A stretch of DNA of 64,000 bases, taken from BOG-224 sp963783505. Its GTDB lineage: Bacteria > Acidobacteriota > Terriglobia > Bryobacterales > Bryobacteraceae. Shown one piece after another: positions 18,242 through 26,165 of the stretch; the stretch's first letter is position 1; every line of letters begins with the position of its first letter. The notes under the pieces were generated by a model that was given only the letters and a program-made list of their open reading frames with translations, searched no databases and was not told where the DNA came from. The stretch is taken from assembly GCA_963783505.1 (NCBI GenBank), contig CAWAOP010000056.1, forward strand, positions 434,001-498,000, in the 5' to 3' direction. The position numbers were made by a program, and so were the translations under genes.

Positions 18242-19321
18242 CTACTGCTTCGCCGCCGGCTGCCTGAAGCTCCGCTCCACCATGTCCTTCGGATCGGTGT
18301 TCACCGGCCCGTCGCGCCACAACCACCGCATCATCTCGGGAAGGATCATGCCGCTGAATTTCTGCCCGTGCAGATTCATGCTCCAGGAGTAGTTCACGTC
18401 GTAGCCCTTCTGGGTCAGCGCCTTCATCAGCCGCACATTCTGATAGAACCAGTCGCGCGTCTCGTCGTAGCTTCCATCGCCGCGCAGCCCGCGATTGTCG
18501 TTCCTCCCGTCCGTCATGAAAACGCGAATCGGCTTCTTCTCGCTCGCCAGCACGCGCTCGGGATACACGTATCCGCCCTGCAAATTCACAAAGCTACCCA
18601 CGCTGATCAACACCTTGCGAAAATCGTCGGGCCGCTCCCATGCCGTCATGAACGCGGCGATTCCGCCGGAACTCGATCCCCCGATTCCATGCCGCTCCGG
18701 ATCTTTCGAAATGTTGTAGTCCTTGTACAGCGCGGGCATCAGTTCCTCCGTGATGATGCGCGCGTACTTGTCATTCGGCGTGTTGTACTCGATGCCGCGA
18801 TTCGTGGTTCCGTCCCCCCATCCGGTCTGCGGGCTGGGCTCGACTTGATCCGGCCGCCGCCCCGGATTGATAAACACGCCGATCGTCACCGGAATCTCGC
18901 GCCGGTAAATCAGGTTGTCCATTACGTTCTGCGCGCGCAAATCGCCGTTCTCGTCCTTGAACGCTTGCCCGTCGTTGAAGATCATCAGGCTCGCGGGCGT
19001 CTTGGGATCGTACTGCGCCGGCACGTACACCCAATAGGTGTGTTGCGTCCCAGGGTAGATGTTGCACGCGATGGTGAACGGCCCGCGGATCTCGCCCTTC
19101 GGCACATCCGCTTGCGGCATGGAATCCGGGCCCAAGCGGTACTGCGAGTTCGGATTGGGACCCGGCGGCATGGGTTGCGGCGCGGCGCCCCTTCCCGCTG
19201 TTTTCGGAGCACCCGGCTGTTGCTGCGCGCCGGCCGGAGCCTGCATTGCCGGCGCCTGCGAAAGAGCCATCACCGCGGTAGCCGCGGCGGCGAAGCTTAC
19301 GAGAAGCGCAAATTTCTTCAT
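18242..19321 (-). CDS. Secreted esterase of the alpha/beta-hydrolase (esterase D / IroE-like) family
   Basis: A 359-residue protein. The start at ATG 19321 has a good GGAGG site upstream. A signal peptide (about 1-20) and an Ala/Gln/Pro-rich linker (to about 60) lead to a hydrolase domain with YWVYVPAQYDP (96-106), the nucleophile elbow GGSSSGG (Ser217, residues 214-220) and a late conserved LHGQKFSG that supplies the histidine. It resembles the trilactone or feruloyl-type esterases that hydrolyse ester links of siderophores or plant polysaccharides. It ends close to the nucleoside-hydrolase-like gene, on the same strand, separated by a 51-bp hairpin repeat. The substrate is undetermined. Confidence 0.8.
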   Translation of the reverse strand: MKKFALLVSFAAAATAVMALSQAPAMQAPAGAQQQPGAPKTAGRGAAPQPMPPGPNPNSQYRLGPDSMPQADVPKGEIRGPFTIACNIYPGTQHTYWVYVPAQYDPKTPASLMIFNDGQAFKDENGDLRAQNVMDNLIYRREIPVTIGVFINPGRRPDQVEPSPQTGWGDGTTNRGIEYNTPNDKYARIITEELMPALYKDYNISKDPERHGIGGSSSGGIAAFMTAWERPDDFRKVLISVGSFVNLQGGYVYPERVLASEKKPIRVFMTDGRNDNRGLRGDGSYDETRDWFYQNVRLMKALTQKGYDVNYSWSMNLHGQKFSGMILPEMMRWLWRDGPVNTDPKDMVERSFRQPAAKQ

Positions 19322-19347
19322 TTCAGAAATACCTCCATGCCGCAAAC

Positions 19348-19398
19348 CGGGGAGAGGCTCGAATTTCGCGCCCTTTGCGAAATTCGTGCCTGTCCCCG
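19348..19398 (+). repeat. 51-bp inverted-repeat element (CGGGGA...TCCCCG family)
   Basis: A long imperfect hairpin: CGGGGAGAGGCTCGAATTTC, a short loop, then its complement ending CCTGTCCCCG. A second member, inverted and 52 bp long, is at 41280-41331. Both sit in the upstream region of a leftward gene or operon. Confidence 0.75.
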
Positions 19399-19450
19399 CT
19401 TTGCCTCTAGTCGAATCGTACTGCCCGTTACCCGCGACGCACTGCGCCAA

Positions 19451-20503
19451 TTACTGCTTCTTGATTGGATCTGGCGCTTTGGGCGGCGCCTGCTGGTTCT
19501 GGTTCTGATTCTGAAACCCGCGCCCGCGGCCCGCTCGCGGAACGGGCTTCGCGCTCGCGAGCGCTACGTACTGCGCGCTGATCGCGTCCTTCTGCGACGC
19601 GTCCACCATCAGGTAACGATGCCTTCCGTCCGCGGCCCCTTTGAACCGTACGCTGCCATCGCCCGCCACCGTGATCGTCCCAGGCTCGGACACTCTAAAA
19701 TACCCATCCGGATGCACGGCGTACAACACCGCCGCCATGGCTTGCGCCGGAGCGTCATACGGCATGGCGCGATTCGCCCGGTAAGCGTCCACAATCGGAT
19801 GGTCCTGCGCCCAGGAAAAATCCTTGCCGATGCTTTCGCCGGGGAAGGGCATCGCCGCGCCTACTTCCGCGCCCACGGCCACAATGGGTCCCGGCCACGC
19901 GGCGAATACATGCTGGGCCGCGGCCACATCCGCGGCGATCGCCGCATCCGGCCGCCCTTCCGGGAACGACGATACGGCGGCCACCAGAAACTTCACTTTG
20001 CGTTTGATCCAATCCGCCCCATCCGGCAGCGCAAGTACGCGCGCCAGGTTTGTCGCGGGTCCAGCCATTACCACCACGCAATTGCCGTCGTTCTGCGCCG
20101 TCATGGCGTTTCGGATGAGCGCCACCGGGTCGGCCGTATCGTTCGGCTTCGCGATGCCCGATGAATAGACCGCCTTTCCATCGGCAGTCTTCCTATCCAG
20201 CACCGCTTGAAGCGCCGGCGTATCTCCCTCCGGTTTCGGGCCGTCCGCCATGCCAATGGCCGCGGTGCGCTGAAAGCCGCCCGCGCCCCCCGCCGGAGCC
20301 GCGCTAAAGAACCGCGCCAGCGCGTCGCAGAACGCCGCCGATCGCAGGCTCGCGCGGCTCGTACTGGTCGATAGGATGCGCGCCTCGCCCTTGCCCTCCA
20401 TGGCGTACAGCATCGCCAGCGCCAGCGCCCCATCCACGCCGCCCCCCGCGTCAAAATCGTAAATCACGCCAATCGCCGGCGTCCCCGATCTCTGAAACTG
20501 CAT
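19451..20503 (-). CDS. Nucleoside-hydrolase-like protein with altered metal site
   Basis: A 350-residue protein of the inosine-uridine nucleoside hydrolase fold. Recognisable parts are IGVIYDFDAGGGVDGALALA at the N-terminus (about 13-32), VVVMAGPATNLARVLAL (about 143-159) and PIVAVGAEVGAA (about 202-213). The calcium-binding consensus DTDxGxDD is changed to DFDAGGGVDG, with one extra residue and a lost final Asp, so ordinary nucleosidase chemistry may be impaired or altered. The C-terminus is Gln/Asn-rich (NQNQNQQ). No obvious signal peptide is present. The start is ATG 20503; upstream is the large inverted repeat at 20514-20607. The gene lies downstream of the DUF1592/DUF1552 pair on the same strand. 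Confidence 0.7.
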   Translation of the reverse strand: MQFQRSGTPAIGVIYDFDAGGGVDGALALAMLYAMEGKGEARILSTSTSRASLRSAAFCDALARFFSAAPAGGAGGFQRTAAIGMADGPKPEGDTPALQAVLDRKTADGKAVYSSGIAKPNDTADPVALIRNAMTAQNDGNCVVVMAGPATNLARVLALPDGADWIKRKVKFLVAAVSSFPEGRPDAAIAADVAAAQHVFAAWPGPIVAVGAEVGAAMPFPGESIGKDFSWAQDHPIVDAYRANRAMPYDAPAQAMAAVLYAVHPDGYFRVSEPGTITVAGDGSVRFKGAADGRHRYLMVDASQKDAISAQYVALASAKPVPRAGRGRGFQNQNQNQQAPPKAPDPIKKQ

Positions 20504-20513
20504 ACCGTTCCGT

Positions 20514-20607
20514 GTGGGGCGGACCTCCTGGTCTGCCTTCTTTCTTCTTTTTCTTTTGGGGGGGAGCGGCCGAAAACCAAGAACGCAGACCAGGAGGTCC
20601 GCCCCAC
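20514..20607. repeat. Perfect 23-bp inverted repeat (GTGGGGC family, copy d) with pyrimidine-rich loop
   Basis: The arm 20514-20536 begins GTGGGGCGGACC and is exactly complementary to 20585-20607. The 48-base loop contains TTTCTTCTTTTTC followed by seven G. It fills the space between two leftward genes and could stop or stabilise transcripts. The arm sequence recurs with one mismatch inside the DUF1537 gene (41047-41071). Confidence 0.9.
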
Positions 20608-20613
20608 TCCGTT

Positions 20614-21963
20614 CTACGAAATCTCCGCCAGATTCAACTCCCCCGTCGAGTCGCCGAAATGCTCCATCCCCACGCCCATGCGCTCCATCATGGCCAAATG
20701 CAAATTGCACATCGGCGTTTCCTTGCGATACACCACGCGCCGTCCCGTCTTGATCGTCCGGTTCGCGTTCCCCGCGATCATCGTCGGCAGGTCTTCGTGC
20801 AAATGCCGGTTGCCGTCGGAAAGCCCCGCGCCGTAAACCAGCATCATGTGGTCGAGCAGCGATCCATCGCCTTCCTGCGTCGATTTCAGCCGTCCGACCC
20901 AATCCGCCATCTGCGTGGCGTGATAGACGTTGATCTGCGCGACTTTCTCGATCAGGTCCGGCTTGTTCATGTGATGCGTGCACGGATGGTGTCCATCCGC
21001 GATTCCGATTTCGCGGTACGGCCGCGACGTGCCTTCATGCGTGATCAGGAACGTGACCACCCGCGTCAAATCGGCCTGGAACGCGATCGTAATCAGGTCC
21101 GTCATCAGCTTGAAGTGTTCGGCGAAATCCGCGGGTATTCCGTAAGGCTTCTCCATGTGCGGATCGATCTGCGCGTTATTCGCCTCGGCCTTCTCGATCT
21201 GCCGTTCCACTTCGCGGATTGACGTCAAATACTCGTCCAGCTTTCGCCTGTCGCTCGGCCCCAGGCTGGTTTCGAGTTGCTTCGTGTCCGCAGTGACAAA
21301 ATCTAAAATGCTGCGGCGGTAATCCGCACGCCGCGCCTTCGCCTCCGGACTGAGAACTACGCCATCGCCGAACAGCCGCTCGAAAAACGCGCGCGGGTCC
21401 AGCACCGGCGGCATCGGCTGCGTGGGGCTTTTCCACGCCAGGTTGTTGGTGTACGCGCAGGAGTAGCCGGAGTCGCAATCTCCCGCCTGCCGCGAGTCTT
21501 CCATGCCCACTTCGAGCGAAGGGAAGCGCGTCGCGTCGCCCAAGTGGTTGGCCACCAGCTGGTCGCACGAAACGCCGGCCTGGATGTTCGTCGTGGTCTT
21601 CCTCACTTGGACTCCCGTGAGGTACGACCCCGAGCATCTCCCGTGATCGCCCGCGCCATCCAGCAGCGCGCGTCCCGTATTGTGCGTCAGGTTCCCGAGT
21701 AGCAGCAGATCTTTCTTATACGGTTCGAACGGCTTCAGCACGCGCGGCAGTTCCCCGAGCGGCCCCTCGTAAGAAGGGTTCCAGTGCTCCATGATGATCC
21801 CGTTCGGGACGTAAGCGAACGCCATCCGCAGAGGCGCTTTCGCCGCGCGCGCGTCGCCGCGCGCAATGGCCGGAACCATGGCGTCGAGGAAGGGAAGTCC
21901 GACGGCCGCTCCCAGTCCCTGCAAAAACATCCGCCGATGCAGAGCTTTCCGCGAAACAATCAT
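20614..21963 (-). CDS. DUF1552 family protein (partner of the DUF1592 cytochrome)
   Basis: A 449-residue protein that begins MIVSRKALHRRMFLQGLGAA, a Tat-like or twin-basic signal region followed by LGAAVGLPFLDAMVP. The conserved family parts are present: AFAYVPNGIIMEHWNP, TGVQV, CDQLVANHLG, DLTRVVTFLITHEG, HHPCTHH and MVYGAGLSDGNRH. DUF1552 proteins are found beside DUF1592/1585/1587/1588/1595 cytochromes in Planctomycetota, Verrucomicrobiota and Acidobacteriota; the pair is thought to act outside the cytoplasm, but the reaction is unknown. Start at ATG 21963, overlapping the upstream stop as ATGA, so translation is coupled. Confidence 0.85.
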   Translation of the reverse strand: MIVSRKALHRRMFLQGLGAAVGLPFLDAMVPAIARGDARAAKAPLRMAFAYVPNGIIMEHWNPSYEGPLGELPRVLKPFEPYKKDLLLLGNLTHNTGRALLDGAGDHGRCSGSYLTGVQVRKTTTNIQAGVSCDQLVANHLGDATRFPSLEVGMEDSRQAGDCDSGYSCAYTNNLAWKSPTQPMPPVLDPRAFFERLFGDGVVLSPEAKARRADYRRSILDFVTADTKQLETSLGPSDRRKLDEYLTSIREVERQIEKAEANNAQIDPHMEKPYGIPADFAEHFKLMTDLITIAFQADLTRVVTFLITHEGTSRPYREIGIADGHHPCTHHMNKPDLIEKVAQINVYHATQMADWVGRLKSTQEGDGSLLDHMMLVYGAGLSDGNRHLHEDLPTMIAGNANRTIKTGRRVVYRKETPMCNLHLAMMERMGVGMEHFGDSTGELNLAEIS

Positions 21964-24333
21964 TTCGCCGCTACCTCCTTGGTTGGTGTTTGCTTCTCCG
22001 TCACCACTGCCTCGCCGCGCCGCATCTGGAACGGAACGCTGTCCACAATCTCGTAAATCGCATCGCGGAACGGATACCCGTTGGCCGCCAGTTTCGCCGT
22101 GATGGTGTTGATCGCCGGCCGGTCCGCCGGTTCCAGCCCGCGGCCCAGCGCGTACACCAACAGCTTCTCCACCACCGTGCGCGCGAACTGCGGCATCAGC
22201 GTCATCAGCGTGCCCCGCATTTCCGCGGGCGTCGAAAACGTCTTGCCGTTGGGCAGCGTTCCGCTCGAATCCACGGGGAACTTGCCGTCCATGGTGCGCC
22301 ACTTGCCGATGCCGTCGTAATTCTCCAGCCCGAAGCCCAGCGGGTCCATCTTGCTGTGGCACGATGCGCAGACTTCGTTGTTGCGGTGCGTCTCCATCTG
22401 CTGCCGCAGCGATCGCGTCGTGCCCACCGCGGCTTCATCGAGAGGCGGCACGTCCGGAGGCGGCGGCGGTGGCGGCGTCCCCAAAATCTCGTTGAGGATG
22501 TACTTCCCGCGGATCACCACCGAAGTCCGCGTCGGATAACTCGATACCGTCAGCACGCTCGCGTGCGTCAGAATCCCGCCGCGCTGATCCGTCGTCAGAT
22601 CCACCTTGCGGAAGTCGTCGCCCGTCACTCCGTCAATGCCGTAGTATTTCGCCAGCCTCTCGTTGAGGAACGTGTAACGCGCGTCGATAAAATCCGACAT
22701 GGGCCGGTTCTGCCGCAGAATGGAATCGAAGAACAGGTTCGTCTCGGCGCGCATAGCGTCGCGCAACTCGGCGTTCCACTCCGGGAATTTCTTCGGGTCC
22801 GGCGTCACCACGTCGAGATTCCGTATCTCCAGCCACTGCCCCGCGAAATTCTCTCCCACGGCCGAAGACCGCGGATCGTCCATCATGCGCTTGACCTGCG
22901 CTTCCAGCGCGCCCGGCGCGCGCAAGCGCCCCGCCTCGGCCAGCGCCAACAGTTCGTCGTCCGGCATCGAGCTCCAAAGAAAGTAGCTCAGGCGCGATGC
23001 CAGCTCCACATCGGAGATCTTGTGAACCGCATTCGGGTCGTTCGGGTTCGGGTCGCGTTCGATGCGGAACAGGAAATTCGGCGAGACCAGCATCGCCTGA
23101 AGCGCCAGTTGAATCCCTTGCTCCGTGGATCTGCCCGTGCGATTTGGCCATGCCGACGAACTTCACGAGCGAAGCGAGTTCGGCCGCCGTAACCGGCCGC
23201 CGGTACGCGCGCCGCGCCAGCGCGCCGATCGCTTTCTGCACGCAGGCCGGCCCGCTGTTCACGTCGCAAATCAGAATGCGCGCGCGGCTATCGGGTTCCT
23301 TTGCGGGTTTGAACGGGCCGACGAAGCTTATCGAATTCAGAAACTTATTCGCCTTGTCGCTGTAAAGGTCTTTGGACTGCAAGGTTTTGACGAAATCGTC
23401 GTCGATAAATCCCGCGCGGAAAACATGATCGCCCTCGGGAAGCGTCACCCGCATTTCTTCCGATGAAAACGGATTGAAATAGACCAGCCCGGAAGGCTTG
23501 GTCTCCGCCATCTTCGTCGCCAGCAGCTTCCCATCCATCCAGAAACCCAGCTTCACCGGCGCGGCGTCCGCGGCCCGCTGCCCCGGCAAACCGAACCGCA
23601 CCGTGTAGTCTCCGTCGAAATCCACTCGATGCGTCGCTTCAATAGTGCTCGCGTCCACGCGGCGTATGCGCTTGTCCTTGGCCTCGTACGAAACCTCAAT
23701 CGGCTTAGGCAGAGGGTCGGCGGCGAGGGCGCGCGAAGCGATTCGGTCGGCCGCGTCCATATACTTCGCCATCAGCGTGGGCGAAATCGTAAGGACCGAT
23801 CCGATGTTGTCGAAGCCGTCCCCGGAATCGTCGGTCGGAAAATCCTTCTGCGCGCGGAACTCCACGCCCAGCAAATCGCGGATGGTGTTGGAGTACTCGT
23901 TGCGGTTCAGGCGATGCGCCACCACGCGCCCCGGGTCCGGTTTCGCGTTGCGGTCCGCTTCCAGAAACTGCGCTTGCAGGTATTTGACAACCGCGTCGAT
24001 CTGGGCCTGGGAGCGCGGAGTCCCCTTCGGCGGCATCTCGCCGTTCTGTAGCCGCTCGGCAATGCGTTCCCACCCGTCGCGCCGCGCCGCTAGCGAACTC
24101 GCCGGCAGGAACCCGGCCACATCGAATCCGCCCGAAGCCATCGCCCCGCTATGGCAATCCGCGCAAACCCCCTTCAGCAACGGCCTAACCGCCTGATCGA
24201 ATGCGCTCGCGCCCGCGGCGCTAACCGCAGCCTTCTGTGCTGTTGGCGATTGGGAAACGCCTGCCTGGCCCGACGCAAAAAGGACACTCGCGGCGACGCA
24301 GCCAAACGCTATAGCGCGGATTCCAGCAGCCAT
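21960..24333 (-). CDS. DUF1592-type multidomain cytochrome c (PSCyt1/DUF1587/1595/1592/1588/1585), frameshifted
   Basis: About 790 residues after correcting one extra G (minus strand, near 23124). The start is ATG 24333, preceded by GGAGG; the longer open frame upstream is repeat DNA. A signal peptide (about 1-24) is followed by a cytochrome-c-like site CADCH, the DUF1587 segment VAHRLNRNEYSNTIRDLLGV, DUF1595 and DUF1592 (LVSPNFLFRIERDP, ELASRLSYFLW), DUF1588 with a second haem motif CASCH in EVCASCHSKMDPLGFGLEN, and DUF1585 at the C-terminus. Two haems suggest a periplasmic electron-transfer or redox enzyme role. It is coupled by a 4-base overlap to the DUF1552 gene. The break joins GMAKSHGQIH to EQGIQLALQAMLVSP. 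Confidence 0.8.
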
Positions 24334-24496
24334 CCCCTCCACCCCCCTCCGAGCACCATACGGGTTGCGGCACGCGGTCCCAGCGCGCAACCCCGCTTGG
24401 ATAAAAGTATACACCCCCTGCGGGTGGTCGGATTGATTGATGGTGAGGCAGGTAAAGCGCCGGTAAGCCTGGGTATGAGTGAAGCAAGCCAGGGAA

Positions 24497-24583
24497 AGCC
24501 CCGGAAAGGGGCGCCGGAAAATAGCCCACGGCGCGAGCCGTGGGAGGCCCGGCCACGGAAAAGCAAGCCCCGGAACGGGGCGC
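24497..24583 (+). repeat. Two-hairpin AGCCCCGGAACGGGGC repeats, two units
   Basis: Unit starts at 24497 and 24566, 69 bp apart. The first unit has both hairpins (CCCCGGAAAGGGG and CCCACGGCGCGAGCCGTGGG); the second has the first hairpin only. They occupy the 394-base gap 24334-24727, in which I see no gene. Confidence 0.8.
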
Positions 24584-24727
24584 AAGAGCTTTACCATCCC
24601 CCGGTTCGGCAAATCGCGCCGAATCCGTGCCGGAACGCGGATCGGCGGCTTGAGACCGCTACGCCGGACGGCCAAGTGGCTTTGCCCTTGCGCGGACCTT
24701 AACCTCTACTATTTGCGCCGCGCTGCA

Positions 24728-25495
24728 CTAGCGAGTGCGGGAACAAGCCCGCCTCCTCCCAATCATCAGCCCCAGCAGCGCGGCTGCGAAGCCAAACAGA
24801 ACCAGGGACGCTGGTTCGGGAACGCCTGTCGTCTCTTCAATGGACGAACTGCCATTTTCTACGCCGTTTGAGTAATCCCAAATCGCGCCTTGCGAGGGTG
24901 GGCCGTTCAAATCGATCGCGACCCAATCTGCGATGTGATTGATGGCGGGATTGCACGCCGGAAAAGGGCAAGCATAATCGACGATCTGCTGCGCATCGTA
25001 TTGGGAATTGACCCAGGAATTTAGAATGTCGTTGCTGATGCCCACCTCCGTCTCGCCGTTCACGCCAAATAACTGGTCGAATGTCCCTCCAGCGCCCGCG
25101 AATCCGGCGTTGGTCACGACGAAAACGTCGGGGCTACCCACCACCTGGCCATTCTGCACGGTGGGGCCGCCCCCGTACCAGCCGAGGATCGCGTAAACGG
25201 AATAATCGCTCGGTGTCCAATTGTTGTTGGGTATGGCAAGGTTGACTGTCGCCGAGATGGGGCAGGTGTCTCCCGCCTGGCAAGTTACATTGAGCGGCAG
25301 CAGTTCGCCGTACGAGCCGGGAGGTGTGCCATCGCTGCCGGTCCACACCAATTCCATCTGGCCGATGTCCGCCGACGATGGCGAAACCGTCCCGCTGAAC
25401 GTAAAATTGATTAATGTCCCCGCATGGGACCGCGGAGCGAGTCCGCCAAAGGCGGCCGCAAGAACCAGAATTCCGAGCCTGCTTTTCGAATCCAT
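24728..25495 (-). CDS. PEP-CTERM sorting-signal secreted protein
   Basis: A 255-residue protein. The start at ATG 25495 has GGAGG seven bases upstream, in preference to a longer frame. It has a signal peptide (about 1-25), a beta-rich body that includes FSGTVSPSSADIGQMELVW and four cysteines that could pair (VTCQAGDTC, YACPFPAC), and a C-terminal sorting signal: VPEPASLVLFG, a hydrophobic helix and the basic tail GRRRACSRTR. PEP-CTERM proteins are processed by exosortase and often tied to exopolysaccharide. No exosortase is in the window, though an asparagine synthetase, a gene type often found in exosortase loci, is next on the same strand. Confidence 0.85.
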   Translation of the reverse strand: MDSKSRLGILVLAAAFGGLAPRSHAGTLINFTFSGTVSPSSADIGQMELVWTGSDGTPPGSYGELLPLNVTCQAGDTCPISATVNLAIPNNNWTPSDYSVYAILGWYGGGPTVQNGQVVGSPDVFVVTNAGFAGAGGTFDQLFGVNGETEVGISNDILNSWVNSQYDAQQIVDYACPFPACNPAINHIADWVAIDLNGPPSQGAIWDYSNGVENGSSSIEETTGVPEPASLVLFGFAAALLGLMIGRRRACSRTR

Positions 25496-25732
25496 CGGGT
25501 TACCTCCAAAACAAGAGACAGTGCCGGCGGGCACTTAGGAAGGCGGTAAGCCGCCTTCCGGAAGCTTGGCCCCGAATTGAGGCGCACTAACGCGCGGTAA
25601 CCCGCTCGTCGGTACCCGAAGGACTCAACTGAAACTTGTTTTTGGGTTCCCCAGCCGTTTGAGTATATACCAGCCGCGATCGAAGCGCTGCCGCTGAAGC
25701 AGGGTAAGGCACGGGATAAGCATGTCTGAGTA

Positions 25733-25780
25733 AGCCCGGAACGGAACGGCAGAGAATGGCCTACCGCGCGAGAAGCCGTG
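25733..25780 (+). repeat. Degenerate two-hairpin repeat unit
   Basis: AGCCCGGAACGGAACGGCAGAGAATGG and the following CCTACCGCGCGAGAAGCCGTG match the family at 25934 with several changes. It stands about 200 bp ahead of the main array. Confidence 0.6.
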
Positions 25781-25869
25781 AAATGTTCGAACAAGCGCGG
25801 GCGAAACCGCCTGCGCCACCCCGGAACACCCGTGTTTTCAGTGGTGGGGCTGGCGGTCCCGCCTGTCTC

Positions 25870-25892
25870 GCCCGCTTGCGGGCGTTTTCTTT
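25870..25892 (+). terminator. Orphan Rho-independent terminator-like hairpin
   Basis: GCCCGC, TT loop, GCGGGC, then GTTTTCTTT: a 6-bp GC stem with a U-rich tail, oriented to stop rightward transcription. No rightward gene lies upstream; the PEP-CTERM gene and asparagine synthetase are both leftward. It may close an unannotated small RNA or be chance. Confidence 0.5.
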
Positions 25893-25933
25893 ACACCTTC
25901 GCGAGCGGCGGCAGGCTTGGCGAAACAGAAGCG

Positions 25934-26165
25934 AGCCCCGGAACGGGGCGGTAGATGACAGCCCACGCCTCAGGCCGTGGAAGCCCAGGCCGAAGGACGA
26001 GTAAGCCCCGGAACGGGGCGGCGGATGACAGCCCACGATGCAGGCCGTTGAAGCCGAGGCCACGGGCCGAGTAAGCCCCGGAACGGGGCGGCAGAGAATA
26101 GCCCACGGCGCGAGCCGTGGGAGGCCAAGCCAAGCAAAAGGAGCCCCGGAACGGGGCGTAAGGGG
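25934..26165 (+). repeat. Array of two-hairpin repeats, about 70-bp period (four units)
   Basis: Units begin at 25934, 26004, 26074 and 26142 (70, 70, 68 bp apart). Each has hairpin 1, AGCCCCGGAACGGGGCG, a short link (GGCAGAGAATA or similar) and hairpin 2, CCCACG...CCGTGG. The sequence between units is also related (GCCNAGGCC). Bases 25496-25933 hold a degenerate unit, a terminator-like hairpin and no gene. The array abuts the 3' end of the asparagine synthetase gene. Confidence 0.9.

Noticed and set aside
25934..26165. CRISPR-like array with regular 70-bp period
   Set aside because: The intervening sequence between hairpins is itself repeated with mutations, the repeats are palindromic and degenerate, the unit count is small, and no cas genes are present. 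It is a tandem palindromic repeat array.
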